NCBI RefSeq assembly: GCF_964204865.1
Contig: NC_135263.1
Span: 6,698,501 to 6,762,500 of the forward strand
DNA: 64,000 nt
Origin: Styela clava
Taxonomy: Eukaryota; Chordata; Ascidiacea; Stolidobranchia; Styelidae
Direction: 5' to 3'
The translations under genes were made by a program, and so were the position numbers. The notes under the pieces are model-generated. The model saw only the letters and a program-made list of their open reading frames with translations. It searched no databases and was not told the origin of the DNA. Below, in pieces: positions 22,926 to 34,472 of this stretch (the first letter of the stretch is position 1; each line of letters begins with the position of its first letter).

Positions 22926-23583
22926 AAAAAATTGTTTTGCATTTCAATATTATATTTCCATCTATTCATATTTGCATGCCCATATTTACAATATTTCCAT
23001 AATACTTCATGTCAGATCATGATTTTACCCTTTGACAGTAGTAAACGATCTTAGCTAAACGACGGGACAACTTGCGTGACGTTAAACTGCAAACTGTTTC
23101 CCCGGCCAACAAATTCATATTTTATAAATAACCGTTTTGGGAAAATCAGTATTTGAATGCTTATTTTGTAAAATCATAAAATATATTCATACCATTTCAA
23201 GGAGACGCATTAAAAGGTTTGGGTGAATATGGCCACCATCTTACTACGAATCCACTGATTTGCCTCAATATATTGTTTCATCTTCAACTTTATATGTTAT
23301 GATACAGTCTGTTTTTTGTGAGTTGAAATGCTTTTCATTATTGTCTTAATACAAGTGTATAAGTTGATATGGATTGCCACTTATTCTGGAACTGAGTCAT
23401 ATTTTACTATCGAAATGGATTCATTTGGTTGATTTCAATATTTTGAAATGCACCATATTATAGCTAGAGCTTGAAGCTTGTTCTCTCTCTGTGTTCTCTA
23501 TCGGGTATTTGGAAATGTAATACGTAGAAATATTTTGCTTGTTTAATGCTTAGTTATTGTCTCAAAAATTTGATTATATTTCT

Positions 23584-23589
23584 AATAAA
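23584..23589 (+). promoter_or_regulatory. Candidate polyadenylation signal of the giant CCP gene
   Basis: AATAAA about 660 bases after the stop codon, in otherwise featureless AT-rich sequence. It is the clearest canonical hexamer before the next repeat. Confidence 0.45.
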
Positions 23590-23642
23590 AAATGCCATTT
23601 TAAGCTTTATCGTTATTTCTATACTATTTTATTTCTAAATTT

Positions 23643-23866
23643 GGTACTCCCGAAATGTGTGAACCAAGATGGCGGACACCGGAACGTAGTATGTGTACCA
23701 GGTTAGTCCATAATTTCAGGTACAATTACTACGGGAGTCACTTGGCTAGTCCCCAAACTCGTAATAGAACTAAAATGAGGAAAATTGGAATAAAATTATG
23801 GCCTAACCCTAACCTGGTACACGTTCCGGTGTCCGCCATCTTGGTTCACATACTTCGGGAGTATAT
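23643..23866. mobile_element. Palindromic MITE, copy 2 (224 bp form)
   Basis: Same terminal sequence as the 110-bp copies (GGTACTCCCGAA, then CCAAGATGGCG). It is matched in inverted form by CGCCATCTTGGTTCACATAC and TTCGGGAGTA at the right. The arms extend inward (GACACCGGAACGT and ACGTTCCGGTGTC) around a longer centre. No clear 8-bp TSD remains. Confidence 0.75.
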
Positions 23867-23889
23867 ATATGTGGTGTTCACTAATTGAT

Positions 23890-24930
23890 TAGTTTTACAT
23901 AAGTATAAATCAATGACCTTCCTGCTCACCTACATTGTTTTTCGAAACTTCGCCTCCTGTCCAAATATATTTAAAAATAAAACAGATAAAACAAGAACAT
24001 ATTTACTGACTTCTTGCAAGTAAAATATAAATTATAACTTGTGAATTATTGAACTTCACGTCAGAGTTTAGTTCTGACAAACATCCGGCCGTTGTTTTGA
24101 GAAATCTACATCATTGTAGATCAATGGTCCACGTTGCGATGCATTGGTATAATTTTTCACGGATAATTCTCAGTATTTTTCACATGCTCAAACGTTCGTA
24201 TCACTAATTTATTATGTTTGGATTTTTTTATCTCATTTTCAAAAGTGCCAAATCTATCATTTCTTGCATTCACTAAATGCTACGATTTAAGAGAATTACT
24301 TTTTGTTAATGTTTGTTCGTGTTCTTTTGCTTGACGATTTCTTGTTATTAATTGGAAATTTATTATTAAACCGCCTGATGAATTGACTGTTGATAGAACG
24401 TTAATGTTCAGGGCTCAGGCTATAGGTACAAATTCATTCCTCGGGATGTAGTTGGAAATTATTCTCTGTCCACTATACATGAAACACTCACGATAACGCT
24501 TTATTTAAAAATAGATGTTTGAATGGTTTATAAATGCTTACAGTCGCCATAAACTAAACTTGCTTTGAATTGAAAATGCATCGAAAATTGACTCTCGCAT
24601 TATTTATCTAAAGTTCAATGGAATCAAATGACAGTTATCGGTGGGATCAGGAACCGTTTTATTTTATTAAAACATTGTGGTTCAGGTCTATAATATGCGA
24701 GCGGGGGAATATTTATTTCATACTGTACAATGTACAGAATTAAGTGAAGTTATCAAGCAAATACTTCGTGGTTGTGGGTTCATTTCGGGACATATTACTT
24801 GACTTTTTCGTGTTGCAACTTGAAAACCGTAAGAGAATCCCGGCCTTATAGTATTTGTTGCAAGTGTGTGGCTATAGGTCTATTTATGTGGCGTCATGCC
24901 ATCATGTAAGGCACATATGTATTTATATAT
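23890..24930. other. Intergenic AT-rich sequence
   Basis: Nothing recognisable in either strand: no exon-like open frame, repeat or transposon terminus was identified before the duplicated segment begins. Confidence 0.4.
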
Positions 24931-24984
24931 TCTTATCTATTCACTTCCGTATACAATATGTCGGCAGGTTTAATTGCGTTACAC

Positions 24985-25212
24985 TAATTTCAGGTTATTA
25001 TTAGGCTTATAACGATTGAACATTAATTATCATTCTATTACTTAACAAATAATACTATACCTTTGTCGAAGTTTCGTGATAAGAGTCAAGTTGTAATCGC
25101 ACCTTTGGAATACCCAATTAGGCGCACTTCCTCTCGAGCGTCTAGCACATGTCATCGTACTAACAACAATGAAGTCTGTGATGTGCTTTGAAAGATCCAG
25201 GAGAGAGTTGTG
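24985..25212 (+). promoter_or_regulatory. Distal promoter-like module (copy 1)
   Basis: A stretch of about 230 bp repeated in diverged form by the proximal module immediately downstream. Shared pieces in order: GGTTATTATTA, a 33-bp core at 25073-25105 containing CGTGATAAGAGTCAAGTTGT, TCTCGAGCGTCTAG, and AAGTCTGTGATGT. Unlike the proximal module it has no CACGTG and no TATA box. The core includes GATAAG, a GATA-factor-like site. Regulatory function is inferred from conservation and position. Confidence 0.45.
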
Positions 25213-25224
25213 TATGTTGAGTGA

Positions 25225-25705
25225 TTTAACTTAGGTAGCGTTTAATTTCGGGTTATTATTACGCCAATAACGACTGAAATATTATTATCACTCTATTAAT
25301 TGGCTCATCTTATTCATCTTTGCCGAAATTCGTGATAAGAGTCAAGTTGTAATCGCACCTTCCGAAGCTACTCAATTAGGCCACGTGTTCGCCGCGTCCC
25401 CGTCTCGAGCGTCTAGTGCACGTCACCTTGCAAGCAGCGAAGTCTGTGATGTTCATCGCTGAAGCGAGGAGAGGGCAGCCGTGACTTTGAAAAAATGCAG
25501 CCGCTTTTACCGGCGAATAAAAAGAGCTCGATTCGCAGCAGGAAACGAGAAACGCTCGTCGCACATATAAATACTCGTATCTGATTTAGGATATCACACA
25601 CTTCTCTGCCATCCATCTCACAGTACAACGAAGCAGACTCGAAAACAAGAAGGCAATATTGTTTGCACTAATCTACTATCTGAAAATATCATATCGCTAT
25701 ACCAG
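25225..25705 (+). promoter_or_regulatory. Proximal promoter and non-coding first exon of family gene 1
   Basis: Holds the 33-bp core (25329-25361), an E-box CACGTG (25382-25387), TCTCGAGCGTCTAG, and a TATA-like TATAAATA (25566-25573). Transcription would start near 25596. A non-coding exon would then run to a donor at 25705/25706 (ACCAG, then GTAGGT). The same parts at the same spacing occur upstream of gene 2 (E-box 31027, TATA 31217). Confidence 0.6.
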
Positions 25706-26166
25706 GTAGGTGAACGAAATATCATTGCTTCAATATTCATTGTATAAGCATTCGGAAATACATATATTTATAGGCAACGGTTTTCTGGTTGGGTTACTTG
25801 AAGGAATGCAGATTATCTATATATATATATATCTTATAATAATCACCGAAATGTCGAAATAGCTAAAATAATCATTAAATTGTTCATTTTCACTTTCACC
25901 GTCATTTAAGTTGAACCAATCACTTCAAGTATGAGCTTATCAATGGTATATTTTACCCATGGCTGATTACAAGCATGGGTTAGTATTTGAAGAGAAATAC
26001 TCAATTACGAATAAAATACTAAACAATACATTTACTATTCATTTGCAAAATAAATTTTGTGCATTGTTTGCCGTGGTCACAAATTCCACATATACATATA
26101 TCTATTTTCAGATTTCTACGTATCCCTTTCCTGAACTACAATCAGGAATTTCAGTTCACTGAAGAA

Positions 26167-27203
26167 ATGAATCCCACTGCTAACGGTTCACATCACATGG
26201 TAAGTTTTATCTGATACTGCATTTGTGGGAATTTTCGTTAATTACATGGAATTCGTCACGGGGTATTACAGAGTTTTTATCACTGGCTTTTGTTACCTCC
26301 GTTAGTGACCTAACTTAACAGTGCACAAGTGTATCCCGCCAGGTTTACGAATTTCTCCTTCACATCGTTTTTGTTTTCTTAGTCTATCGCGACAGATTAA
26401 TAAGCTGATAAAGAATGGATTGACCTGAATAGTATTAATGACAAACACTTGTCAAAATGCTGGTAGATGTATTCAAATGTGCGATTTCATTTAATATCTA
26501 ATTATTCATTGACACACAGGCATCGAACGATCTTCAGAAACTAAACATGGGATTAGATCAGTGGACTCGGGCTCTGAAGCGTTTACAAAGCATATCATCG
26601 AATTCAATGCCAGAACAGGAGCGTTTGAAAATGAGGAAAACTGGTTCATGTACGAAGAATATGCCTGCATTATATAATTACAGCAAACAAAGCAGTATCA
26701 GAACAGGTTTAAATCACCTTACCAGCACTCAGAGATCGAATGTGGAAATGCAAAAGCTCAGGATCCAACTGCAAACAAATGGATTCAGTTCAACTATAGA
26801 ATATTTTCGGGAACAGCAAAAAATATTGACAGAATCACTTCGACGAAAGTCTACTACGACAAATCAATCTTCCGCCAATCAAACAAATTGTGATGTCAGT
26901 GTAATTAGCAACAGTCCAAATGTTACTCATCGAGTGCGCAAGCGAAAATCAGAAGATAATAAAATGAACTACACGACTCATTTAAACGAGTCAAGTAATC
27001 CCAAACAAGCCCGTGTGGATATGAGTTTGAATATTTCCATCCGCAAAAAGAAAACAACACCTAGAAAAACCACTTCATCCAATGACATCAGAAAAGTATC
27101 GCAGGTCAAATATACTCCACGTAAACCTTGTTTTTGGAAAATGATTGTCTTGAGGCAACATTTTCTCGCAACTCGAAACTACATGAAATGTGCTGTTTGT
27201 TGA
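26167..27203 (+). CDS. Unrecognised basic protein, family member 1 (238 aa, two coding exons)
   Basis: Coding exons 26167-26199 (MNPTANGSHHM) and 26520-27203, joined in phase 0 by a GTAAG...CAG intron. An upstream 5' UTR exon and intron are also visible; its acceptor is at 26109-26111. The protein is Ser/Thr/Asn/Lys-rich with no signal peptide or membrane helix. It has a short motif LDQWTRALKR near the start of exon 2, a basic stretch (RVRKRKSEDNK), and a conserved C-terminal block at residues 216-225, FWKMIVLRQH, before the end CAVC. I do not recognise the family. The basic clusters suggest a nuclear or nucleic-acid-binding role, which is inference only. It is the first of four + strand relatives, about 94% identical over 203 residues to the copy at 31785. 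AATAAA lies at 27308-27313. Confidence 0.75.
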
Positions 27204-27307
27204 TGTATTATTATATAATATTATTTCAATTTTTTAGATTCAGATTTTATATATTCCCTTTATATGTAATACTTTATTTAGATTCACCTTTTTTGACAAT
27301 TTGATTG

Positions 27308-27313
27308 AATAAA
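27308..27313 (+). promoter_or_regulatory. Polyadenylation signal of family gene 1
   Basis: AATAAA about 105 bases after the stop, at the same relative place as AATAAA 32954-32959 after the duplicate gene. Confidence 0.65.
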
Positions 27314-27699
27314 ATTTTCCTCTCCGAATCATGTATGACAGTTCGGAGTGCGTTTAACCAGAATTACATAGTCATTTGAGTTTCATTAACCCAGGCTTTA
27401 TTGTTGAATAGAGCAATTGTATTTGGTTGCAAAGATCTAGCAATTCTGTGACTTGAGGATAACAAAACGTTCAATACTGTGGGGGCTTTGGCATATATGT
27501 CCGATCACTATCCCAATTATTACGGCCTTAGCTGAAGTGCGAAACGCGTTGCGTGTGTAGAGATAATTCGTCTTGACATTCTACCACTTTAATTTCCAAG
27601 TACAAAACTTTTCAATGTTTTGATGTTATGAAAAGTTACGTTGATCGTCCTATCAGCTGAAGCCTCATTTGCTTCATTCCTGTTTTCATTTCTCAGCCA

Positions 27700-28610
27700 G
27701 AAATCTGGGTGTCTCAAAAACGTCGCGCCCCTCATGACACACTTGCCCCAATTGTCACACTTCTGTCACGTGTCCCACTTGCCCTACGTGTCCCTTTGCC
27801 CCACATGTCTCACTTTGCATAATATCGTTATTATTGGAGTGCCTTCGTTTCGAGGCCAAAAAAAATCCGAATCCTTTTATCCGAAGAAATTTTGCATGCG
27901 CGTGAATTTTCGTCTGCGTTTAATTTTATCAAATATCCTGCTTTGGCTTTAGATGGACGCTCTATTCACCTTTGATTCTGGATTTGGCCTAACGATCACA
28001 GGACATGGTTACAAAGATCCCGCTATGTGGATCGAAATAGACGATAGAACGTACGAGTCATAGTAGTTAGTTTGCTTTCGTTGATTTGCTTTCTTTGTAT
28101 CAAATGAATTTAGGACCTGTGTGATTGGCGTTGATAAGATAATATTATTTTATCATCGTAAACAATACAAATGGAACCTATTCGTTAACGCTATATAAAT
28201 GAAATGTTTTGTCTTTGCCAATTTGTATATTTATGGTTTGAAAAATACAGAAAATCGACGTTTATCAATTTTTCGACCGCCTCGTTACATGCATACCGCC
28301 TGCTGTGTGCTTTAGGGTGGCATGGAAAACTTATTCTCTCATACACATTACTATCAATTTTATCGGAAATTTTTGTTATCGACCGATTTTGAGATTTGTC
28401 CAGATCAAACATTTTTAATAATAGTCGTCTATTGTCTCAGTCGGAGGATATCGATATTTAGGGACACTGGCGTAATTCATCAAATTCCAATTTCATAATT
28501 TTTCAAGATCACAACAATACTAAAATAAAAATCTAGGTAAAATAATATATTTCAAGCGTTGTACGTAGTTTGAAACAGTGGTCAACCATCTGGAAGCAGT
28601 GCAATATCAT
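27700..28610. other. Intergenic sequence, nothing recognised
   Basis: Lies between the end of the duplicated segment and the nested hAT cluster. Short runs of related phrases (CACTTGCCC, CACATGTC) occur near 27740-27810, but no gene or element can be supported. Confidence 0.4.
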
Positions 28611-28688
28611 ACCGTTAGAGCAGTGCTCGTCAACCGGGTGTATTGTATAAACCCCAGGGTGTACCAGAAACTTCAAAGGGTGTACCAC

Positions 28689-29528
28689 CAGGGGCGTAGC
28701 CAGAAATTTTCAAAAGGGGGTTCTGAAATTGGCGCTCCGGAAGTATGTGTACCAAGATGACGCACAACCTGAATTCTAACCTGGTACACATTCTATGGTC
28801 AGGTAGTGCGCCATCTTGTTACACATACTTCGGGAGCACCCTGAAATTTGTTATTGCCAAGTTTGACTGTAACAGGTGGTCTGGCCGGAGGCCGCAAAAC
28901 GCGAGTTTCTAAAAGAACTGATGTTCTAACAATTGCTATGTGTGATACAGAATGATTTTAGAAATCGAAACTGAATATGTCAGGATTCAACGGAAACAAG
29001 GGCTTCAAATGGAAATTGCGGACTGAATGAATGTTTCCCCGAGCATCAACTTCCTTGTTTACTTCGCGACATTGGCCAATCAGCAAGATGTAAAAAGTGA
29101 CTTAGTTTCGCATCCGCCCAGACACTTCTTTCGCTCAGACAGATTTTCAGGCGTCGTCGTAAACATTACCTCGTTTTCGCGTTTTTGAAATCTGTTCGCT
29201 AGTTTCTAGTTGTGTTTCGGATATGTAAATATATATCAAATAATTCAATGATCACTTTGTCTTCTCAGAATTTCAGTTTAATTGCAGTAATGAAAAATGA
29301 GTGTAGAAATAGCTGTTAGCCTTAGACTAGGCTAAAATTCTTGACCGGTCTTTGAAAAAACAGATTGTTGAATGCTATGAATCAGAAAGATGGTTTGAAA
29401 CAAAAATACCCCATTCTACAGGGGTCAACTGGCAAAACCACTCTTAAAATAAGCACCGAAAATTTTTCACTGGTAAAGTATTCAACCCGCAGACCCCCCC
29501 CCCCCCCCCCTCCCTGGCTACGCCTCTG
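28689..29528. mobile_element. Middle hAT-like element with perfect TSD
   Basis: Termini CAGGGGCGTAGCCAG and CTGGCTACGCCTCTG are inverted repeats. The flanks are a perfect 8-bp TSD, TGTACCAC, at 28681-28688 and 29529-29536, and the TSD lies inside outer-element sequence. An uninterrupted run of C (29494-29510) sits near the right end. Internal phrases (CCAATCAGCAA, GTAAACATT, TAGTTGTGTTTC) are shared with the element at 50989-51632, so the two are related non-autonomous hATs. Confidence 0.85.
28731..28840. mobile_element. 110-bp palindromic MITE, copy 3 (innermost of the nest)
   Basis: Termini GGCGCTCCGGAAGTATGTGT and ACACATACTTCGGGAGCACC. It has a perfect 8-bp TSD CTGAAATT at 28723-28730 and 28841-28848. 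It interrupts the left part of the 840-bp hAT, so it is the youngest of the three insertions. Confidence 0.85.
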
Positions 29529-30274
29529 TGTACCACATCGATAGGGTGTACCATGGGGTTCACCATGTTTCAAAAGGTATACATACATTAATATGCAACA
29601 TGGTATCTTCTAATTTATTTATAGAAAATTGACAACTTGTCACAAATAACGCACAGATATATATGTGTTTAAACTCATGCACAATGAAAGTCTGGGAATT
29701 CCAAAGTTTTCATTATCGGCAATTCTGTTGCTGTTGTGGAGTTCCTCTCTATTGTACTTGAATCACGGTCAGATTCGGCACAAAATAGAAAGCTTAAAAA
29801 ATTGAAAACTGCAACAAAGTCTCGGCGGCAGTACTATGAATTTCTGAGTACTACAGTCTGGCACACAAGCTGTTTTCATTCTCGTCGGAATGGCTACAAT
29901 ATAGCTTGCCTAACAGGGTTTTTTTTTGCTCTCAGAAAAATAATGAAAAGAAATTCATTTGAGGATTCAGTTACATTAATGAGAGGGTCAATCGAATTAA
30001 AGTTATTTCCTCTCTTTGTACAACTGACTGATGAAATCCAGGAGCAGCGACTGCATAGACAAATAACGAAATATTGTGTCGATATAAATATGTATATATT
30101 TTAAATATTATGTTTTTAATTAAATTAAAAATGTAGGGTGGCTGGGGTGTACCGGATTTTGAGTGAAGGATAAAAGGGTGTACCACTTGAAAAAAGGTTG
30201 ACGAGCACTTCTATACGATAATATCTATTTAATTCCGCAACAATATGTCGGTAGGTTTAATTGTGTTACACTAA

Positions 30275-30494
30275 TTTCAGGTTATTATTACGCAAATAAC
30301 GATTGAGCATTTAATTATCATTCTATTACTTACAAATAATATTATACCTTTGTCGAAGTTTCGTGATAAGAGTCAAGTTGTAATCGCACCTTTGGAACAC
30401 CCAATTAGGCACACTTCCTCTCGAGCGTCTAGCACACGTCATCGTACTAACAACAATGAAGTCTGTGATGTGCTTTGAAAGATCCAGGAGAGAG
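30275..30494 (+). promoter_or_regulatory. Distal promoter-like module (copy 2)
   Basis: Matches 24985-25212, with the 33-bp core at 30360-30392. It is separated from the proximal module by the 360-bp insert. Confidence 0.45.
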
Positions 30495-30495
30495 A

Positions 30496-30854
30496 ACCCG
30501 CATCACATGGCCCTGGATTTTAATAAGTTCTATGTGATGTATACGCATAACTATCTACATAAAAAACACAAGAAATTTCTAAACTGAGTCACCCCACATT
30601 CATATTTGATCATTATTATGTTTTTAAAAACAATCTTTTCCATTATTCCATTAGCCAAAATATGTAAGATTTTCTAGTTGATGATCTCGGACCAGAATCA
30701 TATTAGTCTTCCGTAACCTTTTTTGTAGTTTGTAGAATTTTAAATTCCAATTCTCTTTTTCAATATATGTCATCATCAATGAACAAGCATGTTGATTACA
30801 AAATAATATTATATTTCCGGCAATTGTGATAAGTATGCTCATTTCCGTAAAACA
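30496..30854. other. Insert of about 360 bp present only in duplication copy 2
   Basis: In copy 1 the sequence passes from CCAGGAGAGAG to ATGTTGAG with six bases between. Here 359 bp intervene. No terminal inverted repeat or TSD is obvious, so it may be a degraded insertion, or a deletion in copy 1. Confidence 0.55.
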
Positions 30855-30864
30855 ATATGTTGAG

Positions 30865-31351
30865 TGGTTTAACTTAGGTAGCGGTAAATTTCGGTTATTA
30901 TTATGCCAATAACGATTGAAAAATTATTATCACTCTAGTAATTGGCTAAAATCATTCATCTTTGCCGAAATTCGTGATAAGAGTCAAGTTGTAATCGCAC
31001 CTTCCGAATGGCGTACTCAATTCAGCCACGTGCACGCTAAGTCCCCGTCTCGAGCGTCTAGCGCACGTCACCTCGCAAACAGCGAAGTCTGTGATGTTCC
31101 TCAGGGGAGCGAGGAGAGAGCAGCCGTGCCGGTGACTTTGAAAGAATGCAGCCGCTTTTACCGGCGAATAAAAAGAGCTCGATTCGCAGCAGGAAACGTG
31201 AAACGCTCGTCGCACATATAAATACTCGTATCTGATTTAGGATATCACACACTTCTTTGTCATTCATCTTACAGTACAACGAAGCAGACTTGAAAACAAG
31301 AAGGCAATACTGTTTGCACCAATCTACGAACTGCAAATATCGCTATACCAG
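30865..31351 (+). promoter_or_regulatory. Proximal promoter and non-coding first exon of family gene 2
   Basis: Core 30971-31003, E-box CACGTG 31027-31032, TATAAATA 31217-31224, then a non-coding exon ending at 31351 before GTAGGG. The arrangement matches gene 1. Confidence 0.6.
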
Positions 31352-31784
31352 GTAGGGGAACGAAACATCATTACTATAATATTCATTGGATAAGCATTCG
31401 GAAATACATATATTTATAGATTAATTTACCCTGCAAACTTCTAGATTAGATATCTTTAAATATAATATATATTAGAATAATCGCCGAAATGTCGAAAACA
31501 GCTAAATAATCATAAAATGGGTTCATTATCGTCATTTAAGTTGAACGCAAGGATGATCTCCATTTCGGTTCGTCTTATCAATAGTATATTTTACCCATGA
31601 CTGATGACAGGCATATATATATATGAAAAGAATACTCAATTCGGAATAAAATACTAAACAATAAACATTTGCAATATTAATTTTGTGATTTTTTTGGTGT
31701 GATCACTAATTCCACATATCTATTTTTAGATTTTCACGTATCCCATTTCTGAACTACAATCAAGAGGGTCAGTTCACTGAAGAA

Positions 31785-32850
31785 ATGAATCCCACTGCTA
31801 ACGATTCACAACAACACATGGTAAGTTTCATCTAATACTGGATTTGTGGGAATTTTCGTTAATTACATGGAATTCGTCACGGGGTATTACGAAGTTATTA
31901 TCACTGGCTTCTGTCATCTCCGTTAGTGACCTAACTTAACAGTGCACAAGTGTATCCCGCCAGGTTTACGAATTTCTCCTTCGCATCGTTTTTGTTTTTT
32001 TAGTCTATCGCGAGAGATTAATAAGCTGATAAAGAATGGATTGACCTAAATAGTATTAATGACGAGCACTTGTCAAAATGCGCTTTCACGTTTTTCTCTT
32101 TTGAATCAGCGGGTAGTATTCAAATGTGCGATTTCATGTAATATCTAATTATTCATTCACACACAGGCATCGAACGATCTTCAAAACCTAAACAACGGAT
32201 TAGATCAGTGGACTCGGGCTCTGAAACGGTTACAAAGCATGTCATCGAATTCAATGCCAGAACAGAAGCGTTTGAAAATGAGAAAAACTGGTTCATGTAC
32301 GAAGAATATGCCTGCATTATATGATTACAGCAAACAAAGCAGTATCAGAACAGGTTTAAATCACCTTACCAGCACTCAGAGATCGAATGTGGAAATGCAA
32401 AAGCTCAGGATCCAACTGCAAACAAATGGATTCAGTTCAACTATAGAATATTTTCGGGACCAGCAAAAAATATTGACAGAATCACTTCGACGAAAGTCTA
32501 CTACGACAAATCAATCTTCCGCCAATCAAACAAATTGTGATGTCAGTGTAATTAGTAACAGTCCAAATGTTACTCATCGAGTACGCAAGCGAAAATCAGA
32601 AGATAATAAAATGAACTACACGACTCGTTTGAACGAATCAAGTAATCCCAAACTAGCCCGTGTGGATATGAGTTTAAACATTTCCATTCGCCAAAAGAAA
32701 ACAACAGCTAGAAAAAACACTTCATCCAATGACAACAGAAAAGTGTCGCAAGTCAAATATACTCCACGTAAACCTTGTCTCTGGAAAAAGATTGTCTTGA
32801 GGCAACATTTCCTAGCAACCCGAAACTACATGAAATGTGCCGTTTGCTGA
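31785..32850 (+). CDS. Unrecognised basic protein, family member 2 (239 aa, two coding exons)
   Basis: Coding exons 31785-31820 (MNPTANDSQQHM) and 32167-32850 with the same phase-0 junction as member 1. The 5' UTR acceptor is at 31728-31729. I count 12 differences from member 1 over 203 aligned residues. Most are in lysine/threonine-rich parts, and the C-terminal block is LWKKIVLRQH. No stops or frameshifts separate the copies, so both look intact. AATAAA is at 32954-32959. Function is unknown. Confidence 0.75.
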
Positions 32851-33359
32851 TGTATTAATATATAATAATATTTCATTTTTTCGTCAGATTTTATATATAC
32901 CCCTTTAAAAATTATATACTTTATTTATGTTTACTTTTTTGACAATTTGATTGAATAAAGTTCTCTTCTCCGAATCATGTATAAAAAGTGTTTATTGCGT
33001 TCAGATTAACCAAAATTTGAGCCAGTCATTAAGCATTCATTTGAGTTTCAGTAACCCAGACATCTTCATTGTTGAATATATTTGGTTGCGAAGATCTAGC
33101 AATTCTGCAACCCGGGGACAACGAAACGTTTAAATTTTGGGGCTTTGGCATATATGTGTGTCATCAATGCCGATTGCCATCCCACTTTTTACGGCCTTAG
33201 CTTATGTGCGAAACGCGTTGCGCGGGTAGAGATAATTTGTCTTCACATTCTAGCACTTTTTATTCAAGTACAAAACTTTTTGATGGTTATGAAAACTTAC
33301 GTTGATCGCCCGTTCAGCTGAAGCCTCATTTGCTTCATTCCTATTTTCGATTCAGATGC

Positions 33360-34472
33360 ATGCTACTTACCAACATCTCTTTACCGTTCGGTGATATACA
33401 ATATAACATAATAAAAAAAAAGCTAATGAACACACTGACGCTGACTATACACGAGTATAATTTATAATAATTTTCATCTATAATTAGCGCCGGTTCATTG
33501 CGGTCGCACGTAGGTCACAATGGCTCAAAATTGGTTTGGAAATGGGGATATACGTTACATAATAAAAACCACGCCGCCATTTTCGTCTAGAATCTATTGC
33601 CAATCAATATGTGTATTATTAAATATTTTAACGGGTTTCATGTTCTACGTTTTGATTTGCCAAGCAAAGGTGCTAACACATATATATAGGCACACGGTGG
33701 GCATATAGTGCATAAACAGATTTTTACCGTAAAAAATTGATACGTAATTTGGAATCATTTGAAGAATAGCAAAGTAATAGAATCTTCTATAAAGCACAAT
33801 TAACTATATACGAGTACAAAGACGGAGATTAAAATACGAATCGATAATAGAATATGTACTGCAATATTGAGCAAATACTGTCTATCGAAAATACTTTCCT
33901 TTCTTTTCAACGCGACATTGCAAACGAAATCGAAATATTGTCGTCACAGCTAACCATTTTTATGGTTTTGATGGATGCGTTAACTTTTTAAAAATCAGAT
34001 GTTTCTCTACCTTCCCGTCTGAAGTTATGCTTGGTCTTGAGTTGAATTGGACGCTGTGGAATGGTCAATTGTGGCAGAATTCTGAGGTTGCTGTTTCTTA
34101 TGATGTATAAGTCAGAAACATTAACATTCGTCTACTAAAACATGTTACAAATTTCTCACTTCTGGTTAATAACGTGAGAAAATCTTATCATTATTTCTGA
34201 GGGTAAACTAACGCCCCATGGCGATAACGACTTTTCAATCGGCGTATCAGTCGCACAAATGATATGTCTCATACGCTTTACCTGATAACCAAGAAAGGTA
34301 GCACTTTGTACAGCGAAAAGCAAATAGAGACGGCCTTTGTGCCAACTATTAGTAAGACTAATTGTGCGAAAATTGTTTAGAAATCATTCCGTTTCCGAAA
34401 AGCAAACAATAGCTACAGATAGCATGAAATTTGGTGCAGCCAACAAGTAAAAATATATGTAGTATATATACC
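33360..34472. other. Intergenic region and 5' flank of family gene 3
   Basis: No promoter module like those of genes 1 and 2 could be found. A nine-codon upstream open frame (MKFGAANK, stop; 34424-34450) precedes the gene 3 start and could act as a uORF. Otherwise nothing is recognised. Confidence 0.4.

Larger units (their letters stand above)
24934..27690 (+). repeat. Segmental duplication, copy 1
   Basis: Sequence from the promoter region to beyond the polyadenylation signal matches 30223-33355 closely, in the same orientation. Both contain the distal and proximal promoter modules, a non-coding exon, two coding exons and a shared 3' flank that ends in CAGCTGAAGCCTCATTTGCT. Introns and flanks are conserved as well as the coding part, so this was a DNA-level tandem duplication and not retroposition. 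Confidence 0.85.
28621..30209. mobile_element. Outer hAT-like element of a three-level nest
   Basis: Left terminus CAGTGCTCGTCAACC and right terminus GGTTGACGAGCACT are inverted copies. The phrase GGGTGTACCA recurs inside both ends. No matching 8-bp TSD is visible (flanks CGTTAGAG and CTATACGA), so the insertion is old or rearranged. A 122-codon open frame at 29736-30104 lies in its right part but has no motif I recognise. An 840-bp element is inserted at 28689. The right end lies within about 15 bases of the start of duplication copy 2. Confidence 0.7.
30223..33355 (+). repeat. Segmental duplication, copy 2
   Basis: Counterpart of 24934-27690. It is longer mainly because about 360 bp (30496-30854) lie between the distal and proximal promoter modules. 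It begins almost directly after the outer hAT terminus. Confidence 0.85.

Noticed and set aside
29736-30104. 122-codon open frame inside the outer hAT element
   Set aside because: No hAT transposase motif is visible. It may be a remnant, but coding status cannot be supported.
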